Source of the DNA: Aphelenchoides besseyi | Lineage: Eukaryota; Nematoda; Chromadorea; Rhabditida; Aphelenchoididae | Assembly (NCBI GenBank): GCA_024699855.1 | Contig: JAMPIQ010000001.1 | Location: 8,866,001-8,930,000, forward strand | DNA: 64,000 bases | Reading direction: 5' to 3' | Shown here: piece by piece, positions 12,197 through 24,050 of the stretch | How positions within the stretch are numbered: position 1 is the first letter of the stretch | Layout of the letters: every line of letters starts with the position of its first letter | The notes under the pieces: generated by a model | The model's input: the letters and a program-made list of their open reading frames with translations, nothing else | Database searches by the model: none | Told to the model about the DNA's origin: nothing | Translations under genes and position numbers: made by a program

Positions 12197-12855
12197 ATGT
12201 ACGGTGAGTCTACGAGCACTTGAATTGCCGTAAAAGTGACGTTCAGATCGTCCGAGCATGGACGAAGACGAGTTTGCCACGGCGTTCGATTCGGTTGAGC
12301 ACAAACCGAAACAGAAAGATCGCAACCGCTGTTTGTGTGACATTCATGTGAACTCCGCTGCTGTTAGCATATTCTTCACAAAGATAACGATTTCTATTGC
12401 TTTCATAATACGCAATCTACACGTCAAGGAATACACAGCCGCTGGATTTTTGATTGTTTATGTTCTGACCATTCTCTTGGCACTAATCGGATATCAGTGT
12501 ACTCAACCAGCTTTATTCTTCTTATTTATTATTGCTGATGTAAGTTATAAACAATTGATAGATTAACAAACATGTATTGAAGATTATTGTAAACGTGTTG
12601 TTTGGACTCTTTGTAGCTGGTCTTTTACTGATCGGACGAAAACTTCTGGAAGCAACAAAGCTTATGTCATCTGCCTATTCCTTGATACCATTTTGGTTCT
12701 GTATGCTATCCACCATTCTTTTTTTCATCAATGTCTATGCTTTACACATCGTTTTACGTTGTCGTCACCATCTAAAACACAAACTTCAGAAACGTCATCT
12801 ACCTCGAACGATAGATCATCCCAGTACCGCCGATTCGATGCCCGAAATTCCCTAA
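12197..12855 (+). CDS. Four-TM protein (tandem copy 3)
   Basis: The main body is two exons, 12247-12539 and 12583-12855. The first ATG in that body is at 12258. A 7-nt exon (12197-12203) with a GTGAGT donor joins in frame across a 43-bp intron to give MYDRPSMDEDEF; I prefer it but cannot prove it. The hydrophilic N-terminus ends RNRCLCDIHVNSAAVSIFF at TM1, matching the C-x-C-x-(V/I)-H entry of copy 1. TM2 (AGFLIVYVLTILLALIGY), TM3 (VNVLFGLFVAGLLLIG) and TM4 (LIPFWFCMLSTILFFINVYAL) follow, then a basic tail with HHLKHKLQKRHL. About 190 residues. It belongs to the same tandem group; function unknown. Confidence 0.75.
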
Positions 12856-13843
12856 TTTATAATAAGAAAAATGCAAATGAACTCGACAGTTACTTTAATG
12901 AAGTACTTGCTTATTGTTAATAATACCATCTAAGAAAATGAACTGAAGCAATATTGCTGGAAGAGCGTTCTTAGTCGAAGAACGTGTACAACAAAAATTT
13001 TCAAATGGTAATAAGGCTTACAATTTGGTAACATTTCAGGCGATTTCTTGATTTAGTTACAATATCCGTTTCTTAAGTAACATATAAAAAAACCATCGTC
13101 TGACTTTTCTCAGAAGTCTTGACGTTCTCCGGTGCCAATTTCCATATCGCGGTCAGCAAAGAAGATCAAATTTCTATACATCCTTGTTCTTTACATTTAC
13201 GAGAGATGCGTGAAGACGACTAGCTACTTTAACTTCGTTGTTTAAACCAAAAACGTTGAAGAGCTATTGAATCCATTTAAGTTCGTGCTTTTTCCACCTG
13301 TGATTGTTTGCAATGAACATTCGAAGTTTGTGTTTCTCGAAGCGAACTGCCGATCCGTAAACGATACGAACCACAGAGCCCGGAGACAACTGGCGCTGAG
13401 AATTTCAAGGTCCCTGACAATGCGAAATGAATGGCGATCGGACGTTCTAAAAACGATCAGTCCGTTGACGTAACGTCACGCGCAATCAACTGCCCCTCTG
13501 GTGAAAAGTTTGAAACAAAAACCTGGGCGCCAATCTAACGGGTCAAGAAAAGAAGTCAAGGACACAAGCGGAATGAGCAACAGCTGAGCGGAAATCCGAA
13601 GACACGCAATTGATATTGTTAAGCAGACTAAATTACGGGAATCTACGGAGCGGAAGGATTTCGAACAAAAACACAAAACTCTACTTCGTTGTCGAAACTC
13701 AACCTTTCCGTTGACCGATAACCTTGACGGCATTTCCCGTCGTTTCAGTCAGCTCATTGTACCAAAACCGCGTCGTCCTTTTCGCTAATCACTCCACGAC
13801 TTCATTCTGCGGTTGTTACTCGGTTCCTGAGTTCTGCTTCAAA
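12856..13843. other. Intergenic, about 1 kb
   Basis: No convincing gene. The start is AT-rich and fits 3' UTR of the four-TM gene; the end should contain the promoter and 5' UTR of the large secreted protein. Open frames on both strands at 13267-13733 lack splice context and codon regularity. No repeat was recognised. Confidence 0.5.
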
Positions 13844-16800
13844 ATGCTGTTGCGGATATTTCAGTTCACATTGCTGTTACTGTTCCTTGTAAAATCTACT
13901 GATCTGTTCATCATTAACAACAAGTTCGTGAATTCAGATGGCGTCAAAGGTCAGTTGAGTTTCTGCGACTTCAACTACCTTCTTTCTTAGTGTTTACCGT
14001 ATCGAACGTGATCAAAAACAACAATTGCACTTGCGCTTGTAATTGTGCTTCCAATGAAGTTCCTCTCGAACGACCACTTTCGGCACCTCAAGCGCCGATT
14101 CCAGGTGCTCCAAAACGTAAATCCCACCATTGATGTTCATTTAGAAAATCGGTTGTTTAGAATTCGTTATACGTAAAGTTATCCATCAAAATCATTGTAA
14201 TTGTGCGTGCAGTTGTGTTCCAAAAGAATCGGAAATATCATCCGATGGAATTCAAAGTAAGTTCTATAGCACTATTTCTTTATTTTAAATTCGTTTTAGA
14301 ATCTTATACTGCTCCAGCACCAAAAGTTCACGATGCAGTTAAGGAACAAGTGTGGAATGAGCTCAAAACTACAATTGAAAACTCCTATCGTACAACGCCA
14401 ATTCAACGGCCAAACGAAGAAGCTGATAAAGCGTCCTCATATGTTGTTGCATCAACTACTCAATCACTAACAACGCGTTCTTATTGGCAAACGTCTTCGC
14501 TTATTCTCTCGTCAGAACAACCAGCCACCGGGCATATCATTCCATCAACTCAACAATTCAGTGGTTATTTCACTGGACCACCACCAAGAGAAGATGCACA
14601 GAATCCGACGATTAGTAGTCAGTTACCATCAAATAGTCAAATGACGTCTGGAAATTGGCCACAAAGTTTATGGCCATCAAGTACCCAAAACAACTCACCT
14701 ATCTTATCGTCATCTGAATGGTCATCCTCAACAGTCGTTCCTTCTCATTCTCCAACTACTCAAAATGAACAGCCGTCAACAAAACAGATATCTGAGAACA
14801 TTTTATCAACAGTTAATTCAAATTCTTCTACGGTCAATTGGTGGTCAAGTTCAGTTTTTTCACCATCAACAAAACCAAAGATTACAACTGACCAACAAAA
14901 GTCTACGAACGAATGGCCACCAACAAATGGAATGAACAACTGGTTAACCACAACGTTACATGTCGATCGCAATTCTTCAGTCTCAACTCATTTATCCGCA
15001 CCTTCAAATATTTTTAAAGCAAAAACTACTACGCTATCAACGTCTCCGACCAGCTCAACTAACGCTGAAACACCTCAACAGTCAAAATCAACGAAAAGCT
15101 TCGGAACGTCGAATTCACCATCTTTTATTTTCCCCACCGAAATCAATTTCAATGGCAATCGAAGTGAACAGCAAACTGCAAAAAGTTTGTTAACAACCAC
15201 GAGGGAATCTACCGTTACTTCAACGGAAAAAACGAAGCCAACGATCACTGAAGACGACGAGATTACGACGGCGACAATAACAAAAGACGACAAAATCCCA
15301 AGCAACCTAACCGCCTCGTTGCCCACTGATCAACAATCGACTGCCGTTAATTTATCTCAATTTACAGGCAAAAAAACCACTCCACTGGACACTACGACGC
15401 AGCAGAAAATTCAAACCGAAACTGTGGGTCTTAAGAAGTCCACTCATCAAGAGACGTCTCCACAAACTTCTATTTGGACGTCTTCAACGACATCAGAAAC
15501 CCGACTTCATAACCCGGGACTTGAGATTTCACGTGGACAACCGGACTCAACATTTACTCAAACTGTTGCAATCGGAACAACAACTTTCGATGCAAAACCA
15601 ACCACCTCCCCACACGAACTGTCTGGCGACACAACAACAAAAGTCATTCAAAACAGTACCGTGATTTCAGCCGAAGCAATCGACGAGTTGGTCAATACCG
15701 TGGCTGTTGATTTAGACGAATCATCCAAATCGGGAGAAACAACTCAAAAAACATCATCGCAACCATTGATCCCTGAAATAGAAACAACTGATAAACCGGA
15801 GTTCGTCTCTACCTCAACACTTTTCAACCAACACAACTCAACTGAAAACGCAAACTTGTCGCCAGAATTCAAACAGAAAGTCTACCAACTTTTAACTCAG
15901 CTCAAAGCTCAACTGCAGCACATGAAAACTGAAGTTGCGAACACATCGACAACTCAGCCTGTAAACAACAGGAACCAAGAAACAACCACTTTTGCTTCTT
16001 TCGTCCAAACCGATGCTCTTTCGACCTCAACAGTAACCGATAGACAAACGACCGTCGAATGGGAAGACGACAAATTGGCCGAATTTAACGAGCAATTGCG
16101 CATCATGATGGACGAAGCTAAGAATCAGACGATCAATGAAAACAACGAACGTGAGAGAAAATTGGAGAAGTCTTCGGATTTGATGAAGAAACTGGATAAC
16201 ATTCGTGGTATGTTGGATAAAATGAAACAACGGACAACCACAAATCTTCCCGTGACAACCACAACTCTAACCATCACAACAACGGAGCCTCTTCAAACAA
16301 CTCAAAAAGCAGATGAATTCGATGGCATTGCAACTACAGTTGTCATCGATGAGAAGATCGAAACAACTCAACCGACGATCAAAGAGCCACCGACTACGGA
16401 ATCGACGGAAAGACGTGATTTTATTCGAAAGTTGCACAGTCAACTACTGAAATTAAAAGATCGGCTTGAAGAAATGCGCCACGCCAACACAACTATTTCT
16501 TTTATTTCCACAACCACTTTGGCTGTGCCGCCTCAGACAAGTCAAACTCTCGAATTAACGACATCTGCCGGAGTTACTCCCGAAGAGGATACAAAAGAAC
16601 GTCTATTTCACTACGACGATTTGAAGGCCCGTTTAGCAAACTTGAAAAACACTCTTGATTCGATGAAAGAAGACAATCGAGAAGAAGTGGAAAAAGATAA
16701 AAAACAAGAAGCCGTAGACTCCACGGAAATAATGCGTGACCAAATGAGAAGTATGTTGAGCAAACTGAAGACACGATTGAATGAATTAAAAGAACAAGAA

Positions 16801-19447
16801 GCTGCTGCCCAACGAACAACCATCAGTTTTGCAACAACGACCACTTTCACTCCACCGATTGAACCGAAGACAGACAAACAATCAACTATCACATCGCAAC
16901 CAACAAACGGAAACTTGGCACCAACTCATCAGTTAACAACTCTGACTACACAATCTGTGTATAGAACTCTTGAACAGACATCTACAAGCTTAGAAAACCT
17001 CTCCACTGCAGATCAAACAAAAACGACTTTGCCATTCAAAACGGAGACCCAAACGAACAGAATTGAAGTCGTTTCAACGCTTCCAACTTCTTCGGATGCT
17101 ACTGATTCATCAACCACTACTCAGTTACTACTGACCGATCCAATTACCCAAAGAATAGTTCAATTGTCGACTACCAAAGAGTCGTCGCCGTTCAACGAAA
17201 ACAAAATCATTAGTTCGTCTGTTTCACACCCTTCAAGTTCACAACCACCGGTTTTATTGCCATCAACAAACCAACCGACAATCTCACAACTTTCCACGCT
17301 CATTACCGAAATTGAAGAACATTTAACTGAAGAAAAGAAGACAACTCAACATAATAATGAGATCTCTACAACAAACAACAATCATCAAGAATCGACTCAT
17401 AATTTGCCTCAAACATCCAATGCTTATCGTGAGTCAACTTCAATACCTGCCGCACGTGAAAGTACTCAATTAAACTTGGCAAATAATTATTCTATTCAAG
17501 CCGAAGCACTAGCTGAAACAAAACCAACTACTGCCGACTCAACATCTCATGTAACAACAACGAGTAGTGAAGACTCTAAAAAACCCGCATTCGTTCAATT
17601 GGATTCAACTGATGAAGAAACGTTTGCTCCTGAAGTAACAACACTTCCGTTAACTTCCACTTCTGTAAGTCGTTTGGAGAGTTCGACTGAAGGTCAACAA
17701 GAAATTACCACCGAACAAACGAAACTGCCGTTTAAATTCGCGCCGGCCGAAAGCCTATCAACATCTCAAACTCTTCAAAATATTGTTGAAGACACGACAA
17801 CTATACCACAGGTGGATGAAGGTCGTCGAGGACTTGAAATCGCAAAACTCGTCAAATCTTCGAATTCAAGTGCAATTGGATTCTCCGAAGATGACGTCGA
17901 TGATCAAACGTTTATTGATCGCGGAGATGAAACAGAAATGAAAGTTGAAACAAAGCTAGAAACTTCAGCAACGACCACCACTTCTAAAACACCATCAACT
18001 TTTGAAGCAACACAATCCACGACAGTTAAAAGTAAGATAGCTGGAAGCTTTAAAATTGGAACCGAAGTAGAAGGCGTTGAAGACAAAACATCAAAAGATG
18101 TTTCTCTTGAAGCAACAGAGAAGCCACAAATCACGACACAACAATCAAAACAACCATCTGACAACGAGATAGCAACATTGAAGTGGGTCGAAGGCGATGA
18201 AAGCTCAACATCAAAACCAGTGACCAATGACAAACTACCGGAATGGTACCAACAAAAACAATTGTCACCGGAGTTAATCAAAATGGCACCAGAAATTGCG
18301 CGATTGATCTTCGACACCGCCGCAATGTCTGCTCGATTTCCAAATCTACAGCTTCCTCTTCCAGTTCTACCCGATGCAATTCCAAATGCTGTTCCTGAAG
18401 TTCCCGCGTTGCCGGCAATTGAAACTCGTCGTCGTGTGAATATCCGGCCGTCAACAACAACAACACATTTGCCGATTGTCGAGCAAACATTTACACCGTT
18501 GAAACGAATTGTGTCGCGACCAAAAACAACAACTATTACTCCGCGGATACACGTTCAAACTTCTGACGAGCTTTACGACGATTACGAAGACCATCGGCCC
18601 ACGTTGCCATCCGACGCTCCGACTCGACGTCCAAAGACTCACAAACAAAAAGCAAAAACGATTGAATTGAATACAATTGATGTGAAAGAAAAAGCGACAG
18701 ACAATCAGTTTTCTGTTGATGCAAATGCGAACAAAGTTGACGAAGAGCAAAGGTTAGAATGACAATCGTATTGTAACACATTTTGCTATTTCAGAATCGA
18801 TCAATCAAACCCTTCAGTCAATTCGAACAAAGGTAGTGGTTCATCGAAACCCAAAAACGTTCCAGCACCCGCAGATGAAAATCTGTTCAGTAAACGACTT
18901 GAAGAAGTGAGTTAATATAAGCATCGTGTTATCTGTAATTGGTGTTTAGGCTCGTCGACTTCGTGAACAACTCGAAATGGAAACAATGCACGAGAACGTT
19001 CAGGCAAAGTCAGGAATTCAATTTCAAAATCAAGCGTCACGCCGTGAAGAACTGGAACAACGATTAGCCGAACTGGCCGAAGAAGAACGTTGGAATCGAT
19101 TGTTGTTGGAAAAAGCACAACTAAACCGACGAATACACGCGAATGCTTTGAACGAAATGAAAACCGCACCAAGTACTTCAACACTATTAATGGTTTAAAA
19201 TTTTTTAATTTTAGCTGCCAAACCAATAGCCACGACAACCACAAGCGTAAGTCCAACAGTCGACGCTTCTTCGGAGCTTCCCGCACACTGCAAACCGGTT
19301 CAACGATTTCTTGAAGTCTACAAAATTTCCAATCCACGTCTTTGGGTGCGAGAAAACTGTGAATCGGCCAAACAAGTTTATCCTCACGCTTCCTGTTCTC
19401 AAATCGAAGAGCTTCTTGCCGTTTGTTTTACTCAACTAGTTATTTGA
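13844..19447 (+). CDS. Large secreted Ser/Thr-rich mucin-like protein with Cys-x-Cys repeats, helical repeats and a C-terminal Cys domain
   Basis: Exon 1 (13844-13949) encodes a signal peptide (LLRIFQFTLLLLFLVKSTDL). Exons 2 and 3 (13991-14116 and 14161-14256) each carry one cysteine cluster, NNNCTCACNCA and NHCNCACSCVP. One giant exon (14300 to about 18752) is rich in Ser, Thr, Pro and Gln, typical of dense O-glycosylation. It is interrupted by leucine-spaced helical segments between about 15860 and 16810 and ends in a basic, Pro-rich region. Three further short exons include a coiled coil (EELEQRLAELAEEERWNRLL near 19045-19104) and a final domain with four cysteines (HCKPVQRFLEVYKI, RLWVRENCES, HASCSQIEELLAVC), then TGA at 19445-19447. 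About 1,680 residues. Likely an extracellular matrix, cuticle or glycocalyx protein; no named family recognised. The signal peptide and exon joins are clear; function is inference. Confidence 0.85.
15862..16860 (+). repeat. Degenerate helix-plus-Thr-linker repeats inside the mucin-like protein
   Basis: At least four units alternate a short leucine-spaced amphipathic helix with a Thr-rich linker. Examples of helices are LLTQLKAQLQHMKTE, LLKLKDRLEEMRH and MLSKLKTRLNELKEQE. Two linkers are nearly the same: TTISFISTTTLAVPP (near 16492) and TTISFATTTTFTPP (near 16816). This is an internal amino-acid repeat, diverged at the DNA level. Confidence 0.7.
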
Positions 19448-19685
19448 TTCTCCAGTCAAATATCCCTTGATCAACCATTTTCTCTCTGCTGAATCTCTGT
19501 TCTTTACAATAAACTTATAATCATTGGAGATGTCGACAGAACTGAAATGTTCCCTAATGGAATTTTGCTTCTTGAAGTTCAATCGATACGCGAATTCAGT
19601 TTGGCGCCATTTCACTTCAAAGGCTGCGGATTCCCTAAGTTTTTTGTTTAATTTAAAGCTCAAGGATTTCTACTTGTAAATAACG

Positions 19686-20960
19686 ATGGCAAGTCAATTG
19701 GCTCCAATTTTTGGAGGTCCCGCAATTCCTCGACCGAAAGTCAAAGCAAATCCAAATATGCCGTGGGTCGAGAAGTAGTGAGTTTGTTTCTGTTCGATTA
19801 CATTGTTAACTTCCGTAATTTAGTCGTCCAAGCAAAGTTGAAGAAGTTGCCTATCAAACAGAAGTTGTTTCGGCTCTAAAAGGTTGCTTGAATGGACTTG
19901 ATGTAAGTTGAAAGTGTCCAAGGAAAATGAAACGTTTCAGTTGCCGCACATGTTGTTTTACGGTCCACCAGGAACTGGGAAAACAACTTCGGCAGTTGCG
20001 ATTTGTAAACAACTGTTTACTGACCCAGATGCCTACAACGAGCGGGTTCTGGAGTTGAATGCATCCGATGAGCGAGGAATCGACGTCGTTCGAACTCGAG
20101 TAGGTTTTTTTGTAGCATTTGTGCTGTTCGTTGTATGAATTTTTTAGTTTTCATTTCAGATTAAACATTTCGCCCAACAGATGGTACGAACTACGGCAAC
20201 AAAAAAGTGTGCAGCCTCCGTGAAGGTGGTCATTCTCGATGAAGCCGATGCGATGACGAGCGCCGCTCAAATGGCACTTCGTCGAATTATGGAGACCGAA
20301 AGTCGAAACACACGTTTCTTTCTGTTGTGCAACTACGTCAGTCGTATAATCGCACCATTGTCTTCACGTTGTGTTAAATTTCGATTCAAACCTTTGCCTG
20401 CGGATGCGCAAATGGAACGGTCAGTTGCAAGGACTTTTTTCGTTTTCATGACTTCAATTTCAGTTTGAAATTCGTATGTGAACAGGAGAAGTTGAATATT
20501 ACCGAAGAAGCGTTGGACAGTTTGGTCAAATACTCAGATGGAGATCTTCGCAAATCGATCACTCGTTTGCAATCGTTGAGTCTCGGATGCAAAGAAATCG
20601 ATTGGGAACAAGTGGCTGAATGTTGCGGCCAAATTGGTGACATTGTCATCGTAGAGTTCGTGAAGGCATGTCAGGAGCCAAAACTCACGTCAATGGACGG
20701 ACAAGTGGACGAATTCATTCTCGCCGGCTACTCTTCCACTCAGTTTCTTCATCAGCTCGCTCCATACATTGTCAACGAAACGCAGTTGAGTAACTTGCAA
20801 CGGGCCAAAATCTTAGCGCTGATTGCTGTGAGTGTCTTCTTTATCGGACCCACTGAACATGTTCTTGTAGGAATGCGAACAGCGACTTTTGGACGGTGCA
20901 AGTACGTACATTCAATTGAGTCTACTGGGAACTTTAATTCACAAATGTTTTCACGAGTGA
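19686..20960 (+). CDS. rfc-4: Replication factor C subunit 4 (clamp loader small subunit)
   Basis: RFC loads the PCNA ring onto primer-template DNA in the nucleus using ATP. Six exons (19686-19777, 19824-19902, 19941-20099, 20160-20419, 20464-20827, 20871-20960) give about 347 residues, the usual size. Seen in order: MPWVEKYRP, Walker [19 protein letters not shown], Walker [13 protein letters not shown], the sensor NYVSRII, the arginine finger SSRC, FRFKPL, and [13 protein letters not shown], then the RFC collar domain. [17 protein letters not shown] and [11 protein letters not shown] fit human RFC4 better than RFC2 or RFC5. AATAAA follows at about 21006. Intact, ordinary orthologue; co-directional with its neighbours but 238 bp from the previous stop. 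Confidence 0.95.
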
Positions 20961-21101
20961 TCACTACCGACTATTTCATTCTTTTCGTTGGTTTTTAACG
21001 TGTAAAATAAACGAAACTAAAAATCCAAAATCGATGTTAAATTTCTTGTTTGAAAAACAACTTTTCTCCAAAACTCATTTTACGATCCAACCGATCGGAA
21101 A

Positions 21102-21512
21102 ATGCGGCTCGCTCTTGTGATTTTGTTTTTTGTGGGTGTTTTGGCAACGAAGATCGAGGTTCGTTAGTCAATCGAGTACTCGGTGGACATTTGTTTTCAG
21201 TCTGGACATCCAAAAGCGATAAAAACCACAGCTCGAGCAACGAACACAAACAAGTCGGATGTTGGGTCGACGGATTTGAGTCTTCAGTCATCAAACCGTG
21301 CGAACTTCGGCAAACACAAGCATTGGCAGATTCTCGATCAAATGGACCAAGACGACTACACCGACCGACCACATCGTGATTTCCACGACTTCATTATGCT
21401 CTCCATCATGGGTTTACTGTAAGCCATAAACATCTTCCAAATTATCTTCATTTCCAGCATTTTGGCCGTGATCTTTGCTATTAGCCATCAACTTGCTGTG
21501 AGAGCTCCGTAG
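21102..21512 (+). CDS. Small single-pass membrane protein, unrecognised
   Basis: 109 residues in three exons (21102-21158, 21201-21418, 21458-21512), introns 42 and 39 bp. It begins with a signal peptide (MRLALVILFFVGVLAT). A hydrophilic lumenal or extracellular part is rich in Ser, Thr, Asn, His and Asp (HWQILDQMDQDDYTDRPHRD). A C-terminal membrane segment (MLSIMGLLILAVIFAI) is followed by a tail of only about eight residues, HQLAVRAP. This gives a type I topology. No cysteines or conserved motif. It lies between RFC4 and the PDZ gene on the same strand. Gene structure is credible; function unknown. Confidence 0.7.
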
Positions 21513-21784
21513 GTTCCGTTGGCACTGTAATTAGTTGTTCATTTTTCTGTGCTGTAAATGAACTATTTAAAATGAAAATTTGTATTCACATAAAAACCCA
21601 TCGAAGAAATGCAAACGGTACAATCGGCTTATTTAATGGAACCCATTTCCATCGCACGTCGCAAAGAAATGAGTCGTTGCAGATTTCAACTTGGTTGTCA
21701 TTTCTCAATTTGCTCATTACTTGTGCGGTTGATTGGATTTTTCTGTAAAACAGTCGATTTGACTGGCAACAGGAGTTCAACACA

Positions 21785-23562
21785 ATGGACGACAGAACAA
21801 ATGTTGCTGCTCAGTCGACAAAACCAAAGGACAAAAAGCCGAAAGAAGTGGTCAAAGATGTCGAGAAGTCGACAATGATCGTTGTCGATGAAACTCCTAC
21901 TCGTTCGATTATGAGGCCTGGACCGGCAACTAGCGAATGTAAAAGCGTGATGGTGGAACCGGGTGTCGCAGAAGGTAGGAGATAACTTTAGCATTTATAA
22001 TCTCCTGTTTAGACACACAATCAACTGTTCCATCGAAGTCCAATATCGATCTCAATCTTTCCACTTATCAGAAATCTTTGACACAGGGTAAATCTGTAAT
22101 GCAAACATTGAGCAGAACTACAAGCACTCCAATTATCGGTACTCCATCAACCGGCACTCCGACGGCCAGTATACGAACTCAAGACTCAAAGCACCAACAG
22201 AAAACCGGACGTCGCAAACATCGAAAGAAGACCTGTCAAAATCCAACTCTAACTGACGAAACTCTGGCATCAAAAGATACGATAGTTGAATCTGCACGCG
22301 AATCTCTTAAACAGCAATTGAAAAAAGAATTAGCCCAAGGACCACCGTATCAGCGTATTACTTTTGAATTTGACTCTTTGAGCAGTCCATATGTAAGTTT
22401 GAAGCTGTAACTTACAATAAAGTTTTCTTTCAGTTGAAGTTCAAATTGTCTCCTGATAGAGTGGTCATTGATTTAGATTATCGTTCTGCAAGCGCAAATT
22501 TTCGCCACAAATTCGAATTGGGCGACATCATTCGATTGCTGAACAATCGACCTGTAAGATCCATTTGATTGCTCTAAACCTTTCAGTTTAGATCAAAAAT
22601 TTGGAAACATTTTACGAGAACCTTCGAACATCCAAATTCCCTGTTAGCATTTCTATCGACCGGCCAATTCGCATAAAACCAATTACTGAGAATCGAATGA
22701 AACGACTTAACATCAAACTGAACACCGTAAGCCTCCATTCAATTGTTCATTTCTTTGTCACTCTTAGGGCGATCGCTACTTTACCGCCTATCTTTTCTGT
22801 CGACCACAAGTTAAACTCGGGATCACGGTCAAAGCTCGAGGCGATGTTGTGGTGTTGATAAAAGTCGATGAGGAAGGATTGGGTAAACAAAACAACAGGC
22901 GCCTAATGAACTAAATTTCAGGCAACGGAGCGTTAGAAGTTGGCGATGTGATCTTGGATGTGAGTTCATGATTGTAAAGTAAAGTCAGTTTTTCAGGTCG
23001 ATGGTTTGCCCGTAAAAACAACCGAAGATACTAAAAGAAACATTTTGACTGCATTGCATAAACGCGGTTATGTCTCAATCGTGATCATGCGACCTATGTG
23101 CGATAAGTCGTTGATGGTTGTTCGCGATGTGATGGGCATTTCAGCGGATAGCGAGCACGATCCGGTGATGCGAATTGATTCTGTGTTGATCGGTCGAACG
23201 GAGGCAATGCGCCGAAAAATGGACAAAGCTCGAGCTGTGGCAAAGAGCGGAATATACGTGAAACCAACAGCTCGTCGTGTACGAAGCAGTCAATCGGCTA
23301 CAATGGTTGATGGATGTTTGTGTTTGAAGATTAATTTTTATTTTAGTCTGATGCCAAGAACCAAACAATGGAAATTTGGAGTGATGTTGAGGAAAAGGAT
23401 TGGGTGGATTTGGAACCTGTTCCATCGGTATCGGCTCAACACAAACAGCAGCAACAGCAACAAATGACGTCTGCCAACGAAGAGCCGAGCAAACTAACGC
23501 GTTTCGAGAAACTTAAACTTCTTTTCACTCGTTTCGGCAATCGCAACGACGATTTCAGTTGA
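21785..23562 (+). CDS. PDZ-domain protein with a disordered N-terminus and Gln-rich tail
   Basis: Translation from ATG 21785 gives roughly 180 hydrophilic residues rich in Lys, Ser and Thr (STPIIGTPSTGTPTAS, then basic GRRKHRKK). Two PDZ-like domains follow. The first (LKFKLSPDRVVIDLD ... FELGDIIRLLNNRPIKN, 22436-22670) lacks an obvious carboxylate-binding GLGF loop. The second (QVKLGITVKARGDVVVLIKV ... LEVGDVILDVDGLPVKTT, 22805-23100) has the KLGI loop. The tail contains EIWSDVEEKDWVDLEP and a short Gln run before the stop at 23560-23562, and AATAAA follows within 10 bp. PDZ domains bind C-terminal peptides and scaffold membrane complexes. Nematode-type architecture with no named orthologue recognised. 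Introns are short and consensus. Confidence 0.82.
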
Positions 23563-23697
23563 CTGGAGAATAAAAAGCAATCGATTTCACATGACAATTT
23601 TATTTGAACGAGCTCACTAACTGAGAGAATACACGGTATTCATTGTGTTGTTGAATTGAGAGGTTGCAATTCAGGGATCATTGGATTCGTGGAACGT

Positions 23698-23782
23698 TCA
23701 TTTCGGATCTTGTTTGCGCTTATTCGACGAAGAAGTGGATTGTTGCTGATCGTCGTTCTCGTCTTCCTCGTTCTCATCGCTT
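23698..23782 (-). CDS. Possible last coding exon of a small unidentified gene (partial)
   Basis: A minus-strand exon after a CTTTTAG acceptor reads SDENEEDENDDQQQSTSSSN, then KRKQDPK and stop: an acidic, Gln/Ser-rich tail with a basic end, as in nuclear or chaperone proteins. A possible upstream exon (23823 to about 23880) joins in frame but is short and has no clear start. It sits between the 3' ends of the PDZ and P5CR genes, so it could also be 3' UTR. Confidence 0.25.
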
Positions 23783-24050
23783 CTAAAAGTTTCTGAGATG
23801 ATTCACCGAGAGTGAAGTGGAAAGACTTTATGTCGGGAAAAGAACAAACAAATAAGACAGTCAAAGTGATTGATGAGTGCTAAATTAGGATGTTTTTAGC
23901 AAAACGTTCCGATCAATAAAAGTTGTTTTTACGTTGTGTATTTGTACCCTTTCGTTGTGAAGTTTTAACCGAAAGACAGCCGATTGTTAGATTGAACGCT
24001 GATAAGATTGAGACGAACGTAATTTTTGATTACGTTCGTGAGATTTGAAA

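Noticed and set aside
12856..13733. Minus-strand frame of 85 codons (13476-13733) near the large secreted gene
   Set aside because: No ATG-led exon structure, no domain, and it sits in the expected promoter of the plus-strand gene.
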